NCBI RefSeq assembly: GCF_028416595.1
Contig: NZ_JAMQKC010000009.1
Span: forward strand, 28,867 to 92,866
DNA: 64,000 bases
DNA from: Aquibacillus salsiterrae
Lineage (GTDB): Bacteria > Bacillota > Bacilli > Bacillales > Amphibacillaceae
Direction of reading: 5' to 3'
Part shown: piece after piece, positions 33,518 through 44,239 of the stretch
Position numbering within the stretch: position 1 is the stretch's first letter
Layout of the letters: each line of letters begins with the position of its first letter
Position numbers and translations under genes: made by a program
Notes under the pieces: model-generated
Databases searched by the model: none
The model's input: only the letters and a program-made list of their open reading frames with translations
Told to the model about the DNA's origin: nothing

Positions 33518-35726
33518 GGTAACTCCTGAACTAATCGAACAAGAACGTCTTTACGCAGAGATGGGATTAACGGAAGAAGAATACCAGTTAGTCGTTAAGA
33601 TTTTAGGAAGAAAGCCTAATTTCACAGAAATTGGTATCTTCTCGGTTATGTGGTCAGAGCATTGTAGCTATAAGAACTCCAAGCCACTACTTCGTAAATT
33701 CCCGACAGAAGGCCCGCAAGTGATTCAAGGACCTGGGGAAGGTGCAGGAATTGTTGACATCGGTGACGGTCAAGCAGTCGTTTTTAAAATTGAAAGTCAC
33801 AATCACCCGTCTGCAGTCGAACCATATCAAGGTGCTGCAACTGGTGTTGGTGGAATTATTCGTGACGTATTCTCCATGGGGGCAAGACCAATAGCGGTGC
33901 TTAACTCGTTACGTTTCGGTAATTTAACATCTGGTCGTGTCAAATATTTATTTGAAGAAGTTGTTCACGGTATCGCTGGCTACGGTAACTGTGTTGGTGT
34001 TCCGACAGTTGGTGGGGAAGTTCAGTTCGATAATTCGTACGAAGGTAACCCACTAGTAAATGCTATGTGTGTTGGCATTATTGATCAAAAAGACATCCAA
34101 AAAGGGATTGCAGCAGGTATTGGTAACACAGTCATGTATGTTGGTGCTCGTACTGGTCGTGACGGTATTCACGGTGCAACGTTCGCATCGGAAGACTTAT
34201 CGGAAGAGTCCGAAAGCAAGCGCCCATCTGTTCAGGTTGGCGACCCATTTATGGAAAAACTATTAATTGAAGCTTGCCTTGAAGTCATTCATTGTGATGC
34301 ACTAGTTGGAATGCAGGACATGGGTGCAGCTGGTCTTACGTCTTCTGCGAGTGAGATGGCAAGTAAAGCAGGTACTGGGATGGAAATGAATTTAGACTTA
34401 ATCCCACAACGTGAGCAAAACATGACTCCATATGAAATGATGTTATCTGAATCGCAAGAGCGTATGTTACTTTGTGTTGAACAAGGACGCGAGCAAGAAA
34501 TCGTCGATATTTTTGAAAAATATGGCCTGCAAGCAGTAGCGGTTGGTCGTGTAACGGATGATAAGCTATTCCGTTTGCTACACAAAGGCGAAGTGGCAGC
34601 AGATATACCTGTTGATGCATTAGCTGAGGATGCACCAGTGTACCATAAGCCGTCTAGCGTTCCTGCGTATTTTGAAAAATTTCAAAAGATGGAAGACTAC
34701 TATCCAGAAGTGAAGAATTATGGTGCTACATTAAAGGCTTTATTACAACAGCCCACCATTGCTAGTAAAGAATGGGTATATGACCAATACGATTCGATGG
34801 TTCAAACGAACACGGTCGTCGCACCTGGTTCTGATGCTGCAGTGCTTCGGGTTCGTGGTACAAACAAGGCGCTGGCAATGACGACAGACTGTAACTCTCG
34901 CTATATTTATTTAGATCCGGAAACAGGTGGAAAAATTGCCGTTGCAGAAGCAGCGCGTAATATCGTTTGTAGCGGTGGTCGCCCATTAGCGCTTACAGAC
35001 GGTTTGAATTTCGGAAATCCAGAAAAGCCTGAAAACTTCTGGCAAATGGAGAAAAGTGTTGAAGGGATGAGTGCAGCGAGCCTGAAGCTAAATGCGCCAG
35101 TTATTAGTGGTAACGTATCACTCTATAACGAGTCAGGCGGTCAATCGATTTTCCCTACACCGGTTGTTGGTATGGTAGGTTTGATTGAATCTTTAGACCA
35201 TATCACACCTTCTCACTTCCAAGCAGCGGGTGATGTGATTTACGTAATTGGTGAGACGAAGCCGGAGTTTGGTGGTAGTGAACTACAAAATATTTTGGAA
35301 AACAAATACTTCGGTAAAGCGCCTGCGATTGACTTAGACGTGGAAGCAACTCGTCAAAATCAATTATTAGGAGCAATCCAAGCGGGTGTTGTTGCATCTG
35401 CACATGACCTTGCTGAGGGTGGATTAGCTGTAGCGTTAGCGGAAAGTTTATTTGACCTTGGTTTCGGTTGTTCGGTCGAAGTTTCTGGTGATATCGTTAC
35501 AGAACTGTTTAGTGAAACACAATCTCGTTTCCTAGTATCTGTGAAACAAGAAAACCAGGCGAAATTCGAAAATCTAGTAGAAAATGCTTATTTCCTAGGA
35601 AATGTGACGGATACAGCTGAGTTAGAAGTCAGTTCTAATAGCGATGTTGTTTTAAAAGAGTCTGTCGCACAATTAAAATCATTGTGGAAAGGGGCTATAC
35701 CATGCTTGCTGAAATCAAAGGCTTAA
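33501..35726 (+). CDS. purL: FGAM synthase large subunit PurL
   Basis: A 741-residue small-type PurL that converts FGAR, glutamine-derived ammonia and ATP to FGAM. The catalytic His region [12 protein letters not shown] (about residues 50-61), the nucleotide-binding [25 protein letters not shown], and the second-half signature [14 protein letters not shown]...[10 protein letters not shown] and [14 protein letters not shown] are present. It overlaps purQ by 17 bases and the purF start by 25 bases. Confidence 0.96.
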   Translation: MLQAPEVTPELIEQERLYAEMGLTEEEYQLVVKILGRKPNFTEIGIFSVMWSEHCSYKNSKPLLRKFPTEGPQVIQGPGEGAGIVDIGDGQAVVFKIESHNHPSAVEPYQGAATGVGGIIRDVFSMGARPIAVLNSLRFGNLTSGRVKYLFEEVVHGIAGYGNCVGVPTVGGEVQFDNSYEGNPLVNAMCVGIIDQKDIQKGIAAGIGNTVMYVGARTGRDGIHGATFASEDLSEESESKRPSVQVGDPFMEKLLIEACLEVIHCDALVGMQDMGAAGLTSSASEMASKAGTGMEMNLDLIPQREQNMTPYEMMLSESQERMLLCVEQGREQEIVDIFEKYGLQAVAVGRVTDDKLFRLLHKGEVAADIPVDALAEDAPVYHKPSSVPAYFEKFQKMEDYYPEVKNYGATLKALLQQPTIASKEWVYDQYDSMVQTNTVVAPGSDAAVLRVRGTNKALAMTTDCNSRYIYLDPETGGKIAVAEAARNIVCSGGRPLALTDGLNFGNPEKPENFWQMEKSVEGMSAASLKLNAPVISGNVSLYNESGGQSIFPTPVVGMVGLIESLDHITPSHFQAAGDVIYVIGETKPEFGGSELQNILENKYFGKAPAIDLDVEATRQNQLLGAIQAGVVASAHDLAEGGLAVALAESLFDLGFGCSVEVSGDIVTELFSETQSRFLVSVKQENQAKFENLVENAYFLGNVTDTAELEVSSNSDVVLKESVAQLKSLWKGAIPCLLKSKA

Positions 35727-37114
35727 ATGAAGAATGTGGTGTGTTTGCGATTTGGGGTCACGAAAAAGCAGCAGAAATGACTTATTACGGCTTACACGCC
35801 CTTCAACACCGTGGGCAAGAAGGAGCAGGTATTGTCACAAGCGACGGCGACAATTTACATTTACACAAAGGAAATGGATTAATTAATGAAGTGTTCGGTC
35901 AACAAGAGTTTTCTAGGTTAAAAGGAAATGCAGCTGTAGGACACGTTCGTTATGCAACGCAAGGTGGCGGTGGTTATGAAAATGTTCAACCGCTCGTCTT
36001 CCGTTCGCAAAAAAGCTCGATGGCACTAGCCCATAACGGAAACCTAGTCAATGCACATGCATTGAAAAACCAGTTAGAAGCACAGGGGAGTATTTTGCAA
36101 ACAACCTCTGATACGGAAGTACTAGCACATCTGATTAAACGTAATGGCTATTTAGAATTGGATGATGCGATTGCATCTGCGCTTGGCATGATCAAGGGTG
36201 CGTATGCATTTGCTTTACTGACGGAAAAACAGTTATTTGTTGCCTTAGACCCACGTGGTTTGCGACCGTTATCGCTTGGTATGCTTGGTGGTGCATATGT
36301 TGTATCATCTGAGACATGTGCGTTTGATATTATTGGTGCAACGTATGTCCGGGAAGTACAGCCAGGTGAATTACTTGTGATTGATGAAAATGGAATTACC
36401 TCTAAGCAATTTGCATCACCGTTAAAGCGAACACTTTGCTCGATGGAGTACGTATATTTTTCCAGACCAGATAGTGATATCGATGGTATCAATGTGCACG
36501 CTAGTCGAAAATTGATGGGAAAAGAGTTAGCAAAAGAAGCCCCTGTTGAAGCAGATGTTGTGACTGGTGTACCTGATTCTAGTATTTCGGCAGCAATTGG
36601 ATTTTCGGAGGCAGCTGGTATTCCTTACGAGCTTGGATTAATCAAAAACCGTTATGTTGGGCGTACCTTTATTCAACCGTCACAAGAGCTGCGCGAACAA
36701 GGTGTGAAAATGAAGTTGTCCGCCGTTCGTGGGATTGTCGAAGGAAAACGCGTTGTTATGGTGGATGATTCGATTGTACGTGGAACAACAAGTAGACGAA
36801 TTGTCCGCTTGTTAAAGGAAGCAGGTGCGTTAGAAGTACACGTTCGAATTGCTTCACCACCCATTGAAAACCCTTGTTATTACGGTATCGATACATCAAC
36901 AAAGGGGGAGCTTATCGCTGCGAATCATTCTGTAGAAGAGATTCGAGAGTTAATTGGTGCGGACAGCTTGGCTTATTTAACAACAGACGGCTTAGAGAAT
37001 GCCATTGTGAAAGATAAACATTCTCACGAACACGGAATTTGTAATGCGTGTTTTACGGGAAATTATCCAACTGAGATCTATCCAGATACAGTTCTGCCTG
37101 CTTTAAAAGGCTAA
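35702..37114 (+). CDS. purF: Amidophosphoribosyltransferase PurF
   Basis: A 470-residue enzyme for the first committed step: PRPP and glutamine to phosphoribosylamine. [11 protein letters not shown] is a short propeptide before the N-terminal nucleophile Cys12. The PRPP loop [14 protein letters not shown] and four cysteines for a 4Fe-4S cluster (in [16 protein letters not shown] and the C-terminal CNAC) show the oxygen-sensitive Bacillus type. ATG 35702 follows AAAGGGG at 7 bases; the GTG at 35684 is an unlikely start. Feedback by AMP/GMP is known for the family. Confidence 0.96.
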   Translation: MLAEIKGLNEECGVFAIWGHEKAAEMTYYGLHALQHRGQEGAGIVTSDGDNLHLHKGNGLINEVFGQQEFSRLKGNAAVGHVRYATQGGGGYENVQPLVFRSQKSSMALAHNGNLVNAHALKNQLEAQGSILQTTSDTEVLAHLIKRNGYLELDDAIASALGMIKGAYAFALLTEKQLFVALDPRGLRPLSLGMLGGAYVVSSETCAFDIIGATYVREVQPGELLVIDENGITSKQFASPLKRTLCSMEYVYFSRPDSDIDGINVHASRKLMGKELAKEAPVEADVVTGVPDSSISAAIGFSEAAGIPYELGLIKNRYVGRTFIQPSQELREQGVKMKLSAVRGIVEGKRVVMVDDSIVRGTTSRRIVRLLKEAGALEVHVRIASPPIENPCYYGIDTSTKGELIAANHSVEEIRELIGADSLAYLTTDGLENAIVKDKHSHEHGICNACFTGNYPTEIYPDTVLPALKG

Positions 37115-37161
37115 TTTTAGGTAGCAGATAACCTTGATTAAGATGGTAAAGGAGCAAACCA

Positions 37162-38187
37162 ATGAGCGAAATATATAAACAGGCTGGTGTCGATGTGAAT
37201 GCAGGTTACCGTGCCGTTGATTTAATGAAAAAGCATATTAAACGGACCAATCGCCCGGAGGTAATCGGTGGTGTGGGTGCTTTTGCTGGGCTTTTTGACC
37301 TTAGTTCTTTTTCCTATGACGAGCCAGTGCTTGTTTCTGGGACAGACGGTGTCGGGACAAAGTTAAAGCTTGCATTTGAGATGGATAAACACGATACGGT
37401 TGGTATTGATCTAGTCGCGATGTGTGTGAATGATATTGTTGCACAAGGAGCAGACCCGTTATTCTTTTTAGATTATATTGCGTGTGGTAAAAATGAACCA
37501 GAGAAAATAGAGCAAATCGTAAAGGGTATCTCTGATGGTTGCGCCGAGGCTGGTAGTGCACTAATTGGCGGGGAAACAGCAGAAATGCCTGGTATGTATC
37601 AGGACGGAGAATATGATTTAGCTGGTTTTGTCGTTGGTATTGCTGATAAAAAGCAATTAATTACTGGTGAAGAAGTAGAAGCAGGTGACGTGGTGATCGG
37701 AATTGCTTCTAGTGGTGTACACTCGAATGGTTTTTCTTTAGTAAGAAAAATTATTGATGACAAGGAACTCGATTTAAATAAAACGTATCAATCGCTTGAT
37801 AAGCCACTTGGTGAAGAATTATTAACGCCGACGAAGATTTACGTAAAGGCAATCCAGCAATTGAAACTAAATGTAACAATTAAAGCGATTAGCCATATTA
37901 CTGGTGGAGGATTCTACGAGAATTTACCAAGAGCATTACCTAAAGGACTTGGTATGAAGATTAAATCTGGATCATGGCAATTGCCGAGTATTTATAAGTT
38001 TTTGCAAGAGCAAACTAACTTGTCATTAGAAGATATGTTAGGTGTCTTTAATATGGGAGTTGGCATGGCTGTTGTTGTTTCATCCTACGAGGCCGAAATG
38101 GCACTTGAATTGTTAGAAGATATCGGTGAGGATGCTTGGGTCATTGGTGAAGTGACTGCTGCAGATGGGGTGGAAATAGACGTATGA
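37162..38187 (+). CDS. purM: AIR synthetase PurM
   Basis: A 341-residue enzyme that closes the imidazole ring of FGAM to AIR using ATP, of the same superfamily as PurL. Visible are [19 protein letters not shown] at the N-terminus, the catalytic region [28 protein letters not shown] and [27 protein letters not shown] lies 7 bases before the ATG. Its stop overlaps the purN start. Confidence 0.96.
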   Translation: MSEIYKQAGVDVNAGYRAVDLMKKHIKRTNRPEVIGGVGAFAGLFDLSSFSYDEPVLVSGTDGVGTKLKLAFEMDKHDTVGIDLVAMCVNDIVAQGADPLFFLDYIACGKNEPEKIEQIVKGISDGCAEAGSALIGGETAEMPGMYQDGEYDLAGFVVGIADKKQLITGEEVEAGDVVIGIASSGVHSNGFSLVRKIIDDKELDLNKTYQSLDKPLGEELLTPTKIYVKAIQQLKLNVTIKAISHITGGGFYENLPRALPKGLGMKIKSGSWQLPSIYKFLQEQTNLSLEDMLGVFNMGVGMAVVVSSYEAEMALELLEDIGEDAWVIGEVTAADGVEIDV

Positions 38188-38768
38188 AAAAAGTGAAGCT
38201 AGCTGTATTTGCCTCTGGTACGGGGAGCAATTTTGTAACGATTGCAAAAGAAGTAGCAGCGGGTAACTTAGACTGCGAGATTTCCTTACTTGTTTGTGAC
38301 AAGCAGGACGCCAAAGTGTTAGAAAAAGCGAAAACATTTGGTGTATCAACATTTGTCTTTAACCCAAAAGACTATACAGGAAAGGCTGAATTTGAACAAG
38401 AAATTCTTGTTAAACTACAAGAATTTGAGATAGATTGGCTAATACTTGCTGGTTACATGCGACTAATTGGTCAAACGTTATTAGCGGCATATCCATCAAG
38501 AATAGTAAACATTCATCCATCCTTATTGCCAGCTTTTCCAGGGAAGGATGCAATTGGACAAGCGTTAGCATATGGCGTTAAAATTACGGGGGTAACCGTC
38601 CATTTTGTCGATGAGGGGATGGATACGGGCCAGATCATCGACCAAGAACAAATAAGAATCAATGATGGAGAAGATAGAGAATCACTACAGAGGCGGATAC
38701 AGGAAATCGAGCATCGCCTCTTTCCAGAGGTTATTCGCAACCTATGTGTCAAACAGTATGTACGATAA
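38184..38768 (+). CDS. purN: GAR transformylase PurN
   Basis: A 194-residue enzyme that transfers a formyl group from 10-formyl-tetrahydrofolate to GAR. N-terminal GAR-binding FASGTGSNF (about residues 8-16), catalytic [16 protein letters not shown] (Asn and His about 107-109) and [17 protein letters not shown] with the catalytic Asp are present. It overlaps purM by 4 bases. Confidence 0.95.
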   Translation: MKKVKLAVFASGTGSNFVTIAKEVAAGNLDCEISLLVCDKQDAKVLEKAKTFGVSTFVFNPKDYTGKAEFEQEILVKLQEFEIDWLILAGYMRLIGQTLLAAYPSRIVNIHPSLLPAFPGKDAIGQALAYGVKITGVTVHFVDEGMDTGQIIDQEQIRINDGEDRESLQRRIQEIEHRLFPEVIRNLCVKQYVR

Positions 38769-38785
38769 ATTTTGGAGGGACCTGA

Positions 38786-40318
38786 ATGAAAAAACGTGCG
38801 TTATTGAGTGTGTCAGATAAGAGTGGGTTAGTGGAGTTTGCAACCGGGTTAGAAAAATTAGGCTATGAGCTAGTCTCTACGGGTGGTACGTTAAAGGCGC
38901 TCAAGGAAGCAGGATTATCTGCTATATCGATTACAGAAGTAACAAAGTTTGATGAAATCTTAGATGGCCGTGTGAAGACGTTACACCCATTTGTCCATGC
39001 GGGCTTGTTAGCTAAGCGTGATGATGCGTCACACCAAAAGCAATTGGAAGAACGCGAAATTAATCCCATTGATGTGGTCGTCGTTAACCTGTATCCGTTT
39101 AAGCAAACCATCGAAAAAGAAGATGTGACAGAGGAAGATGCCATTGAAAACATTGATATCGGTGGACCAACGATGCTTCGTTCCGCTGCGAAAAACTTTC
39201 AAGACGTAACGGTTGTCGTTGACCCAGCTGATTATGGTCCGGTTATCGAGGCACTAACAGAAGGAAATCCCACTAGTGACTTCCGTAAGAAACTTGCGGC
39301 CAAAGTATTTAGACATACAGCGAATTACGATGCAATCATCGCTAACTACTTTGTGTCTATTACCGGTGAAAAAGATCCTGAAAACTACTCAATTACTTTC
39401 GAAAAAGTACAAACACTTCGATACGGGGAAAACCCTCATCAAGAAGCTGCCTTTTATAAAGAGCCAATTGTTAAAGGTGCTTCCTTAGCAAATGCAAAAC
39501 AACTTCATGGGAAAGAGCTATCCTATAACAACATTCAAGATGCGAACGCGGCACTTGAAATTGTTCTAGAATTTTCAGAGCCTGCTGCTGTTGCGGTGAA
39601 ACACATGAATCCTTGTGGTGTTGGAATTGGCGAATCAATTTCCAAAGCCTATGCAAAAGCATATGATGCAGACCCTGTCTCGATTTTTGGTGGGATTGTT
39701 GCGTTGAACCGTGAAGTTGATGAAGCAACTGCAAATCAATTAAAGGATATTTTCTTAGAAATTGTTATTGCGCCTTCTTTCTCTGCAAAGGCATTAGCAG
39801 TTTTAACTCAGAGGAAAAATATTCGCTTACTGGAGACGCCAATCGATCATGCTACAAATAAGGATAAAAAAGTGGTTAGTGTGCTTGGCGGCCTATTAGT
39901 TCAGGACCGTGATTATGGCGCAGTTACAGAGGAAGACATTGCTGTTGCAACAGACCGTAAGCCAGATGAACAAGAATTAGCAGAATTGCTCTTTGCATGG
40001 AAGGTAGTCAAGCATGTGAAGTCTAATGCGATTGTAGTAGCGAAAACAGATCAAACGCTTGGAGTAGGTGCTGGCCAAATGAATCGTGTTGGAGCGGCAA
40101 AAATTGCCTTCGAACAAGCTGGAGAGAAAGCCCGAGGTGCTGTACTTGCCTCTGATGCATTTTTCCCAATGGCTGATACAGTTGAAGCTGCTGCTGAAGC
40201 AGGTATAAAAGCAATCATCCAGCCAGGTGGTTCAATTCGTGATCAAGAGTCAATCGACGCGTGTAACAAACATGGAATTGCCATGGTGTTTACAGGTATG
40301 CGTCATTTCAAACACTAA
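38786..40318 (+). CDS. purH: Bifunctional AICAR transformylase/IMP cyclohydrolase PurH
   Basis: A 510-residue enzyme for the last two steps, AICAR to FAICAR to IMP. The N-terminal cyclohydrolase (MGS-like) domain has [14 protein letters not shown] and [14 protein letters not shown]; the transformylase domain has KHMNPCGVG with the catalytic Lys-His and [25 protein letters not shown]. It is usually followed directly by purD; here a 543-bp gap filled by array 4 follows. TTTTGGAGG precedes the ATG. No terminator is visible after the stop. Confidence 0.96.
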   Translation: MKKRALLSVSDKSGLVEFATGLEKLGYELVSTGGTLKALKEAGLSAISITEVTKFDEILDGRVKTLHPFVHAGLLAKRDDASHQKQLEEREINPIDVVVVNLYPFKQTIEKEDVTEEDAIENIDIGGPTMLRSAAKNFQDVTVVVDPADYGPVIEALTEGNPTSDFRKKLAAKVFRHTANYDAIIANYFVSITGEKDPENYSITFEKVQTLRYGENPHQEAAFYKEPIVKGASLANAKQLHGKELSYNNIQDANAALEIVLEFSEPAAVAVKHMNPCGVGIGESISKAYAKAYDADPVSIFGGIVALNREVDEATANQLKDIFLEIVIAPSFSAKALAVLTQRKNIRLLETPIDHATNKDKKVVSVLGGLLVQDRDYGAVTEEDIAVATDRKPDEQELAELLFAWKVVKHVKSNAIVVAKTDQTLGVGAGQMNRVGAAKIAFEQAGEKARGAVLASDAFFPMADTVEAAAEAGIKAIIQPGGSIRDQESIDACNKHGIAMVFTGMRHFKH

Positions 40319-40365
40319 ACTGCTTTTAGGCTCTCTAGGACTTTTATGATAGAGGCAAGGCGGTA

Positions 40366-40781
40366 ATTCGGACAGGAGAAGCCTAAATCCGTTCAACAGA
40401 GTCCGAATTAGGCAGTAATTCGGACAGGAGAAGCCTAAATCCGTTCAGCAGAGTCCGAATTAAGCAGTAATTCGGACAGGAAAAGCCGAAAATCGTTCAG
40501 CAGAGTCCGAATTAGGCTGTAATTCGGACAGGAGAAGCCGAAAATCGTTCAGCAGAGTCCGAATTAGGCTGTAATTCGGACAGGAGAAGCCGAAAATCGT
40601 TCAGCAGAGTCCGAATTAGGCAGTAATTCGGACAGGAAAAGCCTAAATCCGTTCAGCAGAGTCCGAATTAGGCAGTAATTCGGACAAGAAAAGCCGAAAA
40701 TCGTTCAGCAGAGTCCGAATTAGGCGGTAATTCGGACAAGAAAAGCCGAGAATCAGTCAACGAGGTCTGAATTTATTAACC
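40366..40781. repeat. 52-bp palindromic tandem array 4 (8 units) between purH and purD
   Basis: Unit starts 40366, 40418, 40470, 40522, 40574, 40626, 40678 and 40730; the last has decayed (GAGGTCTGAATT). Core types are AGGAGAAGCCTAAATCCGTTC and AGGARAAGCCGAAAATCGTTC; the linker is TAGGCAGTA or TAGGCTGTA. The array is expected to be transcribed as part of the pur mRNA, giving a string of RNA hairpins. Confidence 0.95.
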
Positions 40782-40861
40782 AAGACCTTAATTAAGCAAG
40801 TGTTGTGGTGGATGTTTAGTGCAACTAGCGAGAAAAGCCAATGATAGGTTGGGGGGATATC

Positions 40862-42112
40862 ATGAATGTTTTAGTAGTAGGAAGCGGTGGACGTGAACAT
40901 AGTATCATACAAAAGTTAGCTAAAAGTAAGCAAGTGACCAAGCTTTACGCCGCGCCTGGTAATGGTGGAATCGAAGACGTTGCAACATGTGTTGACATAA
41001 AAGATAATGCATTAGAAGAATTAGTAGCTTTTGCTAAGGAAGCCGAAATCGACTGGACAATTGTTGGGCCAGAGGTGCCATTAACTGCAGGGATTGTGAA
41101 TGTTTTCAAAGCGGCGGGCTTAACAATTTTTGGCCCTACAAAAGAAGCTGCTATTATTGAAGGTAGTAAAGACTTTGCCAAAGCCTTTATGAAAAAGTAT
41201 AATGTACCAACGGCAGAGTACCAAACTTTCACCGATGTTAACGAAGCAAAAGCATATATTCATGAAAAAGGTGCGCCAATTGTGATTAAGGCTGACGGGC
41301 TTGCAGCTGGAAAAGGTGTTGTCGTAGCATTAACAATTGAGCAAGCTCTCGAGGCGGTTGAAATGATGCTCGTGGATAATCAATTTGGTGAGGCGGGTAG
41401 CAGAGTTGTTATTGAAGAGTTTTTAGACGGAAAAGAATTTTCATTAATGGCCTTTGTTAACGGCGAAAACGTTTATCCGATGATTCCGGCAAGAGACCAC
41501 AAACGTGCATTTGACAATGATCAAGGTCCGAACACCGGTGGGATGGGTGCCTATGCCCCAGTACCTGACCTTGCACAAGAAAATGTGGATTATGCGATTA
41601 ACCACATTTTAAAGCCAACTGCTAAAGGAATGGTTGAAGAGGGTCGCTCGTTTACAGGTATCCTTTATGCCGGCTTAATTGAAACAACGGACGGACCTAA
41701 GGTGATTGAATTTAACGCAAGACTAGGCGATCCGGAAACACAAGTTGTCCTACCGTTATTGGACAATGATTTATTGCAGGTTGTCCAAGATGTGACAGCA
41801 GGTAATAATCCGCAATTGAAATGGTCAACCAACTATTGCATTGGTACAGTTGTAGCATCGGCCGGTTACCCTGGCACTTACAATAAGGGAGTGGCCTTAC
41901 CTGCACTTCCACCATCAGAGGATTGCTTTGTCATCCATGCAGGTACGAAAAAAGTTGGCGAAGACTCTTATCAAGCAACTGGTGGCCGAGTCCTTTTAAT
42001 AGGATCAGTAAAGCCAGACCAAAAGCAAGCACAACAAGCAGTTTATCACTATTTAAACGTGTTCGACGGTAATGATAGTTTTTTTTACCGAACAGATATT
42101 GGCTTTAAATAG
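40862..42112 (+). CDS. purD: Phosphoribosylamine-glycine ligase PurD
   Basis: A 416-residue ATP-grasp enzyme that joins phosphoribosylamine and glycine to GAR. The N-terminus MNVLVVGSGGREHSII, the P-loop region VIKADGLAAGKGVVVA and the signature EFNARLGDPETQ are intact. ATG 40862 follows GGGGGG by 6 bases; the ATG at 40841 lies before that site and is unlikely. It is last in the pur operon but separated from purH by array 4. Confidence 0.96.
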   Translation: MNVLVVGSGGREHSIIQKLAKSKQVTKLYAAPGNGGIEDVATCVDIKDNALEELVAFAKEAEIDWTIVGPEVPLTAGIVNVFKAAGLTIFGPTKEAAIIEGSKDFAKAFMKKYNVPTAEYQTFTDVNEAKAYIHEKGAPIVIKADGLAAGKGVVVALTIEQALEAVEMMLVDNQFGEAGSRVVIEEFLDGKEFSLMAFVNGENVYPMIPARDHKRAFDNDQGPNTGGMGAYAPVPDLAQENVDYAINHILKPTAKGMVEEGRSFTGILYAGLIETTDGPKVIEFNARLGDPETQVVLPLLDNDLLQVVQDVTAGNNPQLKWSTNYCIGTVVASAGYPGTYNKGVALPALPPSEDCFVIHAGTKKVGEDSYQATGGRVLLIGSVKPDQKQAQQAVYHYLNVFDGNDSFFYRTDIGFK

Positions 42113-42115
42113 ATG

Positions 42116-42164
42116 AGACGTGGACATGATTTTTCCTGTGAAAAATGTCCACGTCTTTCTTTTT
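42116..42164 (+). terminator. Terminator of the pur operon
   Basis: GACGTGGACATGATTTTTC and GAAAAATGTCCACGTC form a long stem with one bulge and a 4-base loop, then TTTCTTTTT. A fragment of the dispersed repeat (AAGTATAAAAAAATCCAACAGTCTAGC) follows at 42,166-42,192. Confidence 0.9.
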
Positions 42165-42273
42165 AAGTATAAAAAAATCCAACAGTCTAGCCTGAAGTCT
42201 CTTTAACTTACTTACTATTTATTTTAAGCTACTATTTGATTTTAACAATTTTGTGACATCCTTTCCGGAATGG

Positions 42274-42306
42274 TGCGAAAACGCTTTCTTTGTGGTAAGA
42301 TATAGT
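42274..42306 (+). promoter_or_regulatory. cre-like site and extended -10 before yerA
   Basis: GCGAAAACGCTTTCTT (42275-42290) resembles a CcpA operator. TGGTAAGAT (42293-42301) is an extended -10; no good -35 is visible, so the cre site would overlap the RNA polymerase footprint. Confidence 0.5.
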
Positions 42307-42338
42307 GAAACATAAAAAGAAAATGAGGGGAACATACC

Positions 42339-44081
42339 ATGAATGAGCACCTATATCGATGGAGAAACAGAGAGCTCAGAGAACATGTCGCAGTGATGGA
42401 TGGAATAATTAGTCCAGATATCGTTCTTGAAAATGCAACCTATTTAAATGTCTTTTTAAAGCAATGGATAAAAGCCCATATTTGGGTTTATCAAGATAGA
42501 ATTATTTATGTCGGTGACAAGCTTCCAGCGAATAAGGCGAATGTAGAATTCATCAATTGTTTAGGTAACTATGTCGTCCCGGGTTATATTGAGCCACATG
42601 CTCATCCATTTCAATTATATAATCCCCAACAATTAGCGGAGTATGCATCGTTTACTGGAACAACGACACTAATGAATGATAATTTACTTTGGCTTTTTTT
42701 AACAGACCAAAAGAAAGCGTTTTCAATGTTGGATGATTTTACTAGTTTACCAGTTTCAATGTACTGGTGGGCGAGGTTTGATTCGCAATCATCCATTAAT
42801 GAGGAGCATGAATTATTTAATAGTGCCATAATTTCCAAATGGTTAGAGCACCCTGCTGTTGTGCAAGCGGGTGAATTAACATCATGGCCACAAGTAATGT
42901 CAGATGATGACATGATTCTGTATTGGATGCAGGAAGCGAGGCGTCTTGGAATGCCGATTGAAGGGCACTTCCCTGGTGCGTCAGAAAAAACGTTAATTAA
43001 GATGAAGTTACTTGGCGTGAGTGCAGACCATGAAGCAATGACTGGGGAGGAAGTGCTAAACCGAGTTCAAATGGGATACCAAGTAGGTTTGAGGTATTCA
43101 TCGATTCGACCAGATCTACCAAAATTATTAACGGAAATGCAGGAGCTTGGAATCCATGAATATAGTCCATTTACCTTTACCACTGATGGATCAACACCTG
43201 CCTTTTACGAAGCAGGGATGATCAATCAATGTATTCGAATTGCGATTGAAAAGGGCGTGCCAGCAATTGATGCTTACTTAATGGCAAGTTTTCATGCAGC
43301 AAAACACTTTAACATGCACGAGCGCTTAGGTGCAATCGGACCGGGACGGGTAGCACACTTGAATATCTTGGATTCGATTGAAAATCCAACACCAATTTCT
43401 GTTCTTGCTAAAGGTCAATGGATGAAAAAAGATGGTAAAAATATACCATTTAAACATCCATTGGATTGGGCGAAATATGAGATAAAGCCGCTAGACCTTG
43501 ATTGGGATATTCATCTTAGTGATTTGCAATTTTCGATTCCAGTAGGTGTCAAAATGACAAATGATGTCATTGTAAAACCATATACCATTTCGATTGATTC
43601 TAACGCAGAAGAAATTGACAACAATAATGATGAGTCATTTATTATGCTCGTAGATCGAGAAGGTAAATGGCGCGTCAACACGTTAATTAAGGGCTTCACC
43701 AATACGCTTGGTGGGTTAGTAAGTTCCTATTCTACGACAGGTGATATTGTCTTTATCGGAAAGAGTAAGCGTGATTTAACGCTCGCTTTTAACCGGATGA
43801 AAGAAATTGGTGGTGGGATTGTTTTAGCGGATCAAGGAAAAGTCATTTTTGAATTACCTCTCCGGTTATCGGGAATGATGTATGATGGCAGTATGGAGTC
43901 GTTGATTAAACTAGACAAGCGACTAAAAGAATTACTAAAACAATTTGGTTATAAATATGATGACCCACCATACAATCTGTTGTTTCTTTCATCGACACAC
44001 TTGCCTTACATTCGAATTACCCCACAAGGAATTGTCGATGTGAAAAGAAAACATGTCTTATTTCCTGCCATTATGAGGTAA
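42339..44081 (+). CDS. yerA: Adenine deaminase-like amidohydrolase (YerA)
   Basis: A 580-residue metal-dependent amidohydrolase of the adenine deaminase family, predicted to convert adenine to hypoxanthine. The metal-binding motif is VVPGYIEPHAHPF (His-x-His at about residues 87-89), followed by EGHFPGAS, SADHEAMTG and the C-terminal FTTDG..P metal Asp. B. subtilis YerA has the same neighbours (purD, yerB) and AdeC is a separate paralogue, so substrate is inferred. GAGGGGAAC precedes the ATG. Location after the pur operon fits purine salvage. Confidence 0.85.
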   Translation: MNEHLYRWRNRELREHVAVMDGIISPDIVLENATYLNVFLKQWIKAHIWVYQDRIIYVGDKLPANKANVEFINCLGNYVVPGYIEPHAHPFQLYNPQQLAEYASFTGTTTLMNDNLLWLFLTDQKKAFSMLDDFTSLPVSMYWWARFDSQSSINEEHELFNSAIISKWLEHPAVVQAGELTSWPQVMSDDDMILYWMQEARRLGMPIEGHFPGASEKTLIKMKLLGVSADHEAMTGEEVLNRVQMGYQVGLRYSSIRPDLPKLLTEMQELGIHEYSPFTFTTDGSTPAFYEAGMINQCIRIAIEKGVPAIDAYLMASFHAAKHFNMHERLGAIGPGRVAHLNILDSIENPTPISVLAKGQWMKKDGKNIPFKHPLDWAKYEIKPLDLDWDIHLSDLQFSIPVGVKMTNDVIVKPYTISIDSNAEEIDNNNDESFIMLVDREGKWRVNTLIKGFTNTLGGLVSSYSTTGDIVFIGKSKRDLTLAFNRMKEIGGGIVLADQGKVIFELPLRLSGMMYDGSMESLIKLDKRLKELLKQFGYKYDDPPYNLLFLSSTHLPYIRITPQGIVDVKRKHVLFPAIMR

Positions 44082-44164
44082 GTTTGATATAATAGAAAAA
44101 TCAAGTAAGCATCCGTATGATGGGATTATGGCAAATGCTGTAATCCCATTAACTATTTGACGTA

Positions 44165-44223
44165 TGATAGGGGCGACAAGATACCTACTTTCTAGGCTAA
44201 TCAAGGCACCTCGTGCTTTTCGT
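44165..44223. repeat. Fragment of the dispersed intergenic repeat (R8)
   Basis: The right end of the family, TCTAGGCTAATCAAGGCACCTCGTGCTTTTCG, directly before the yerB ribosome binding site. Confidence 0.5.
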
Positions 44224-44239
44224 GAAAGGGTGAGTGGAA

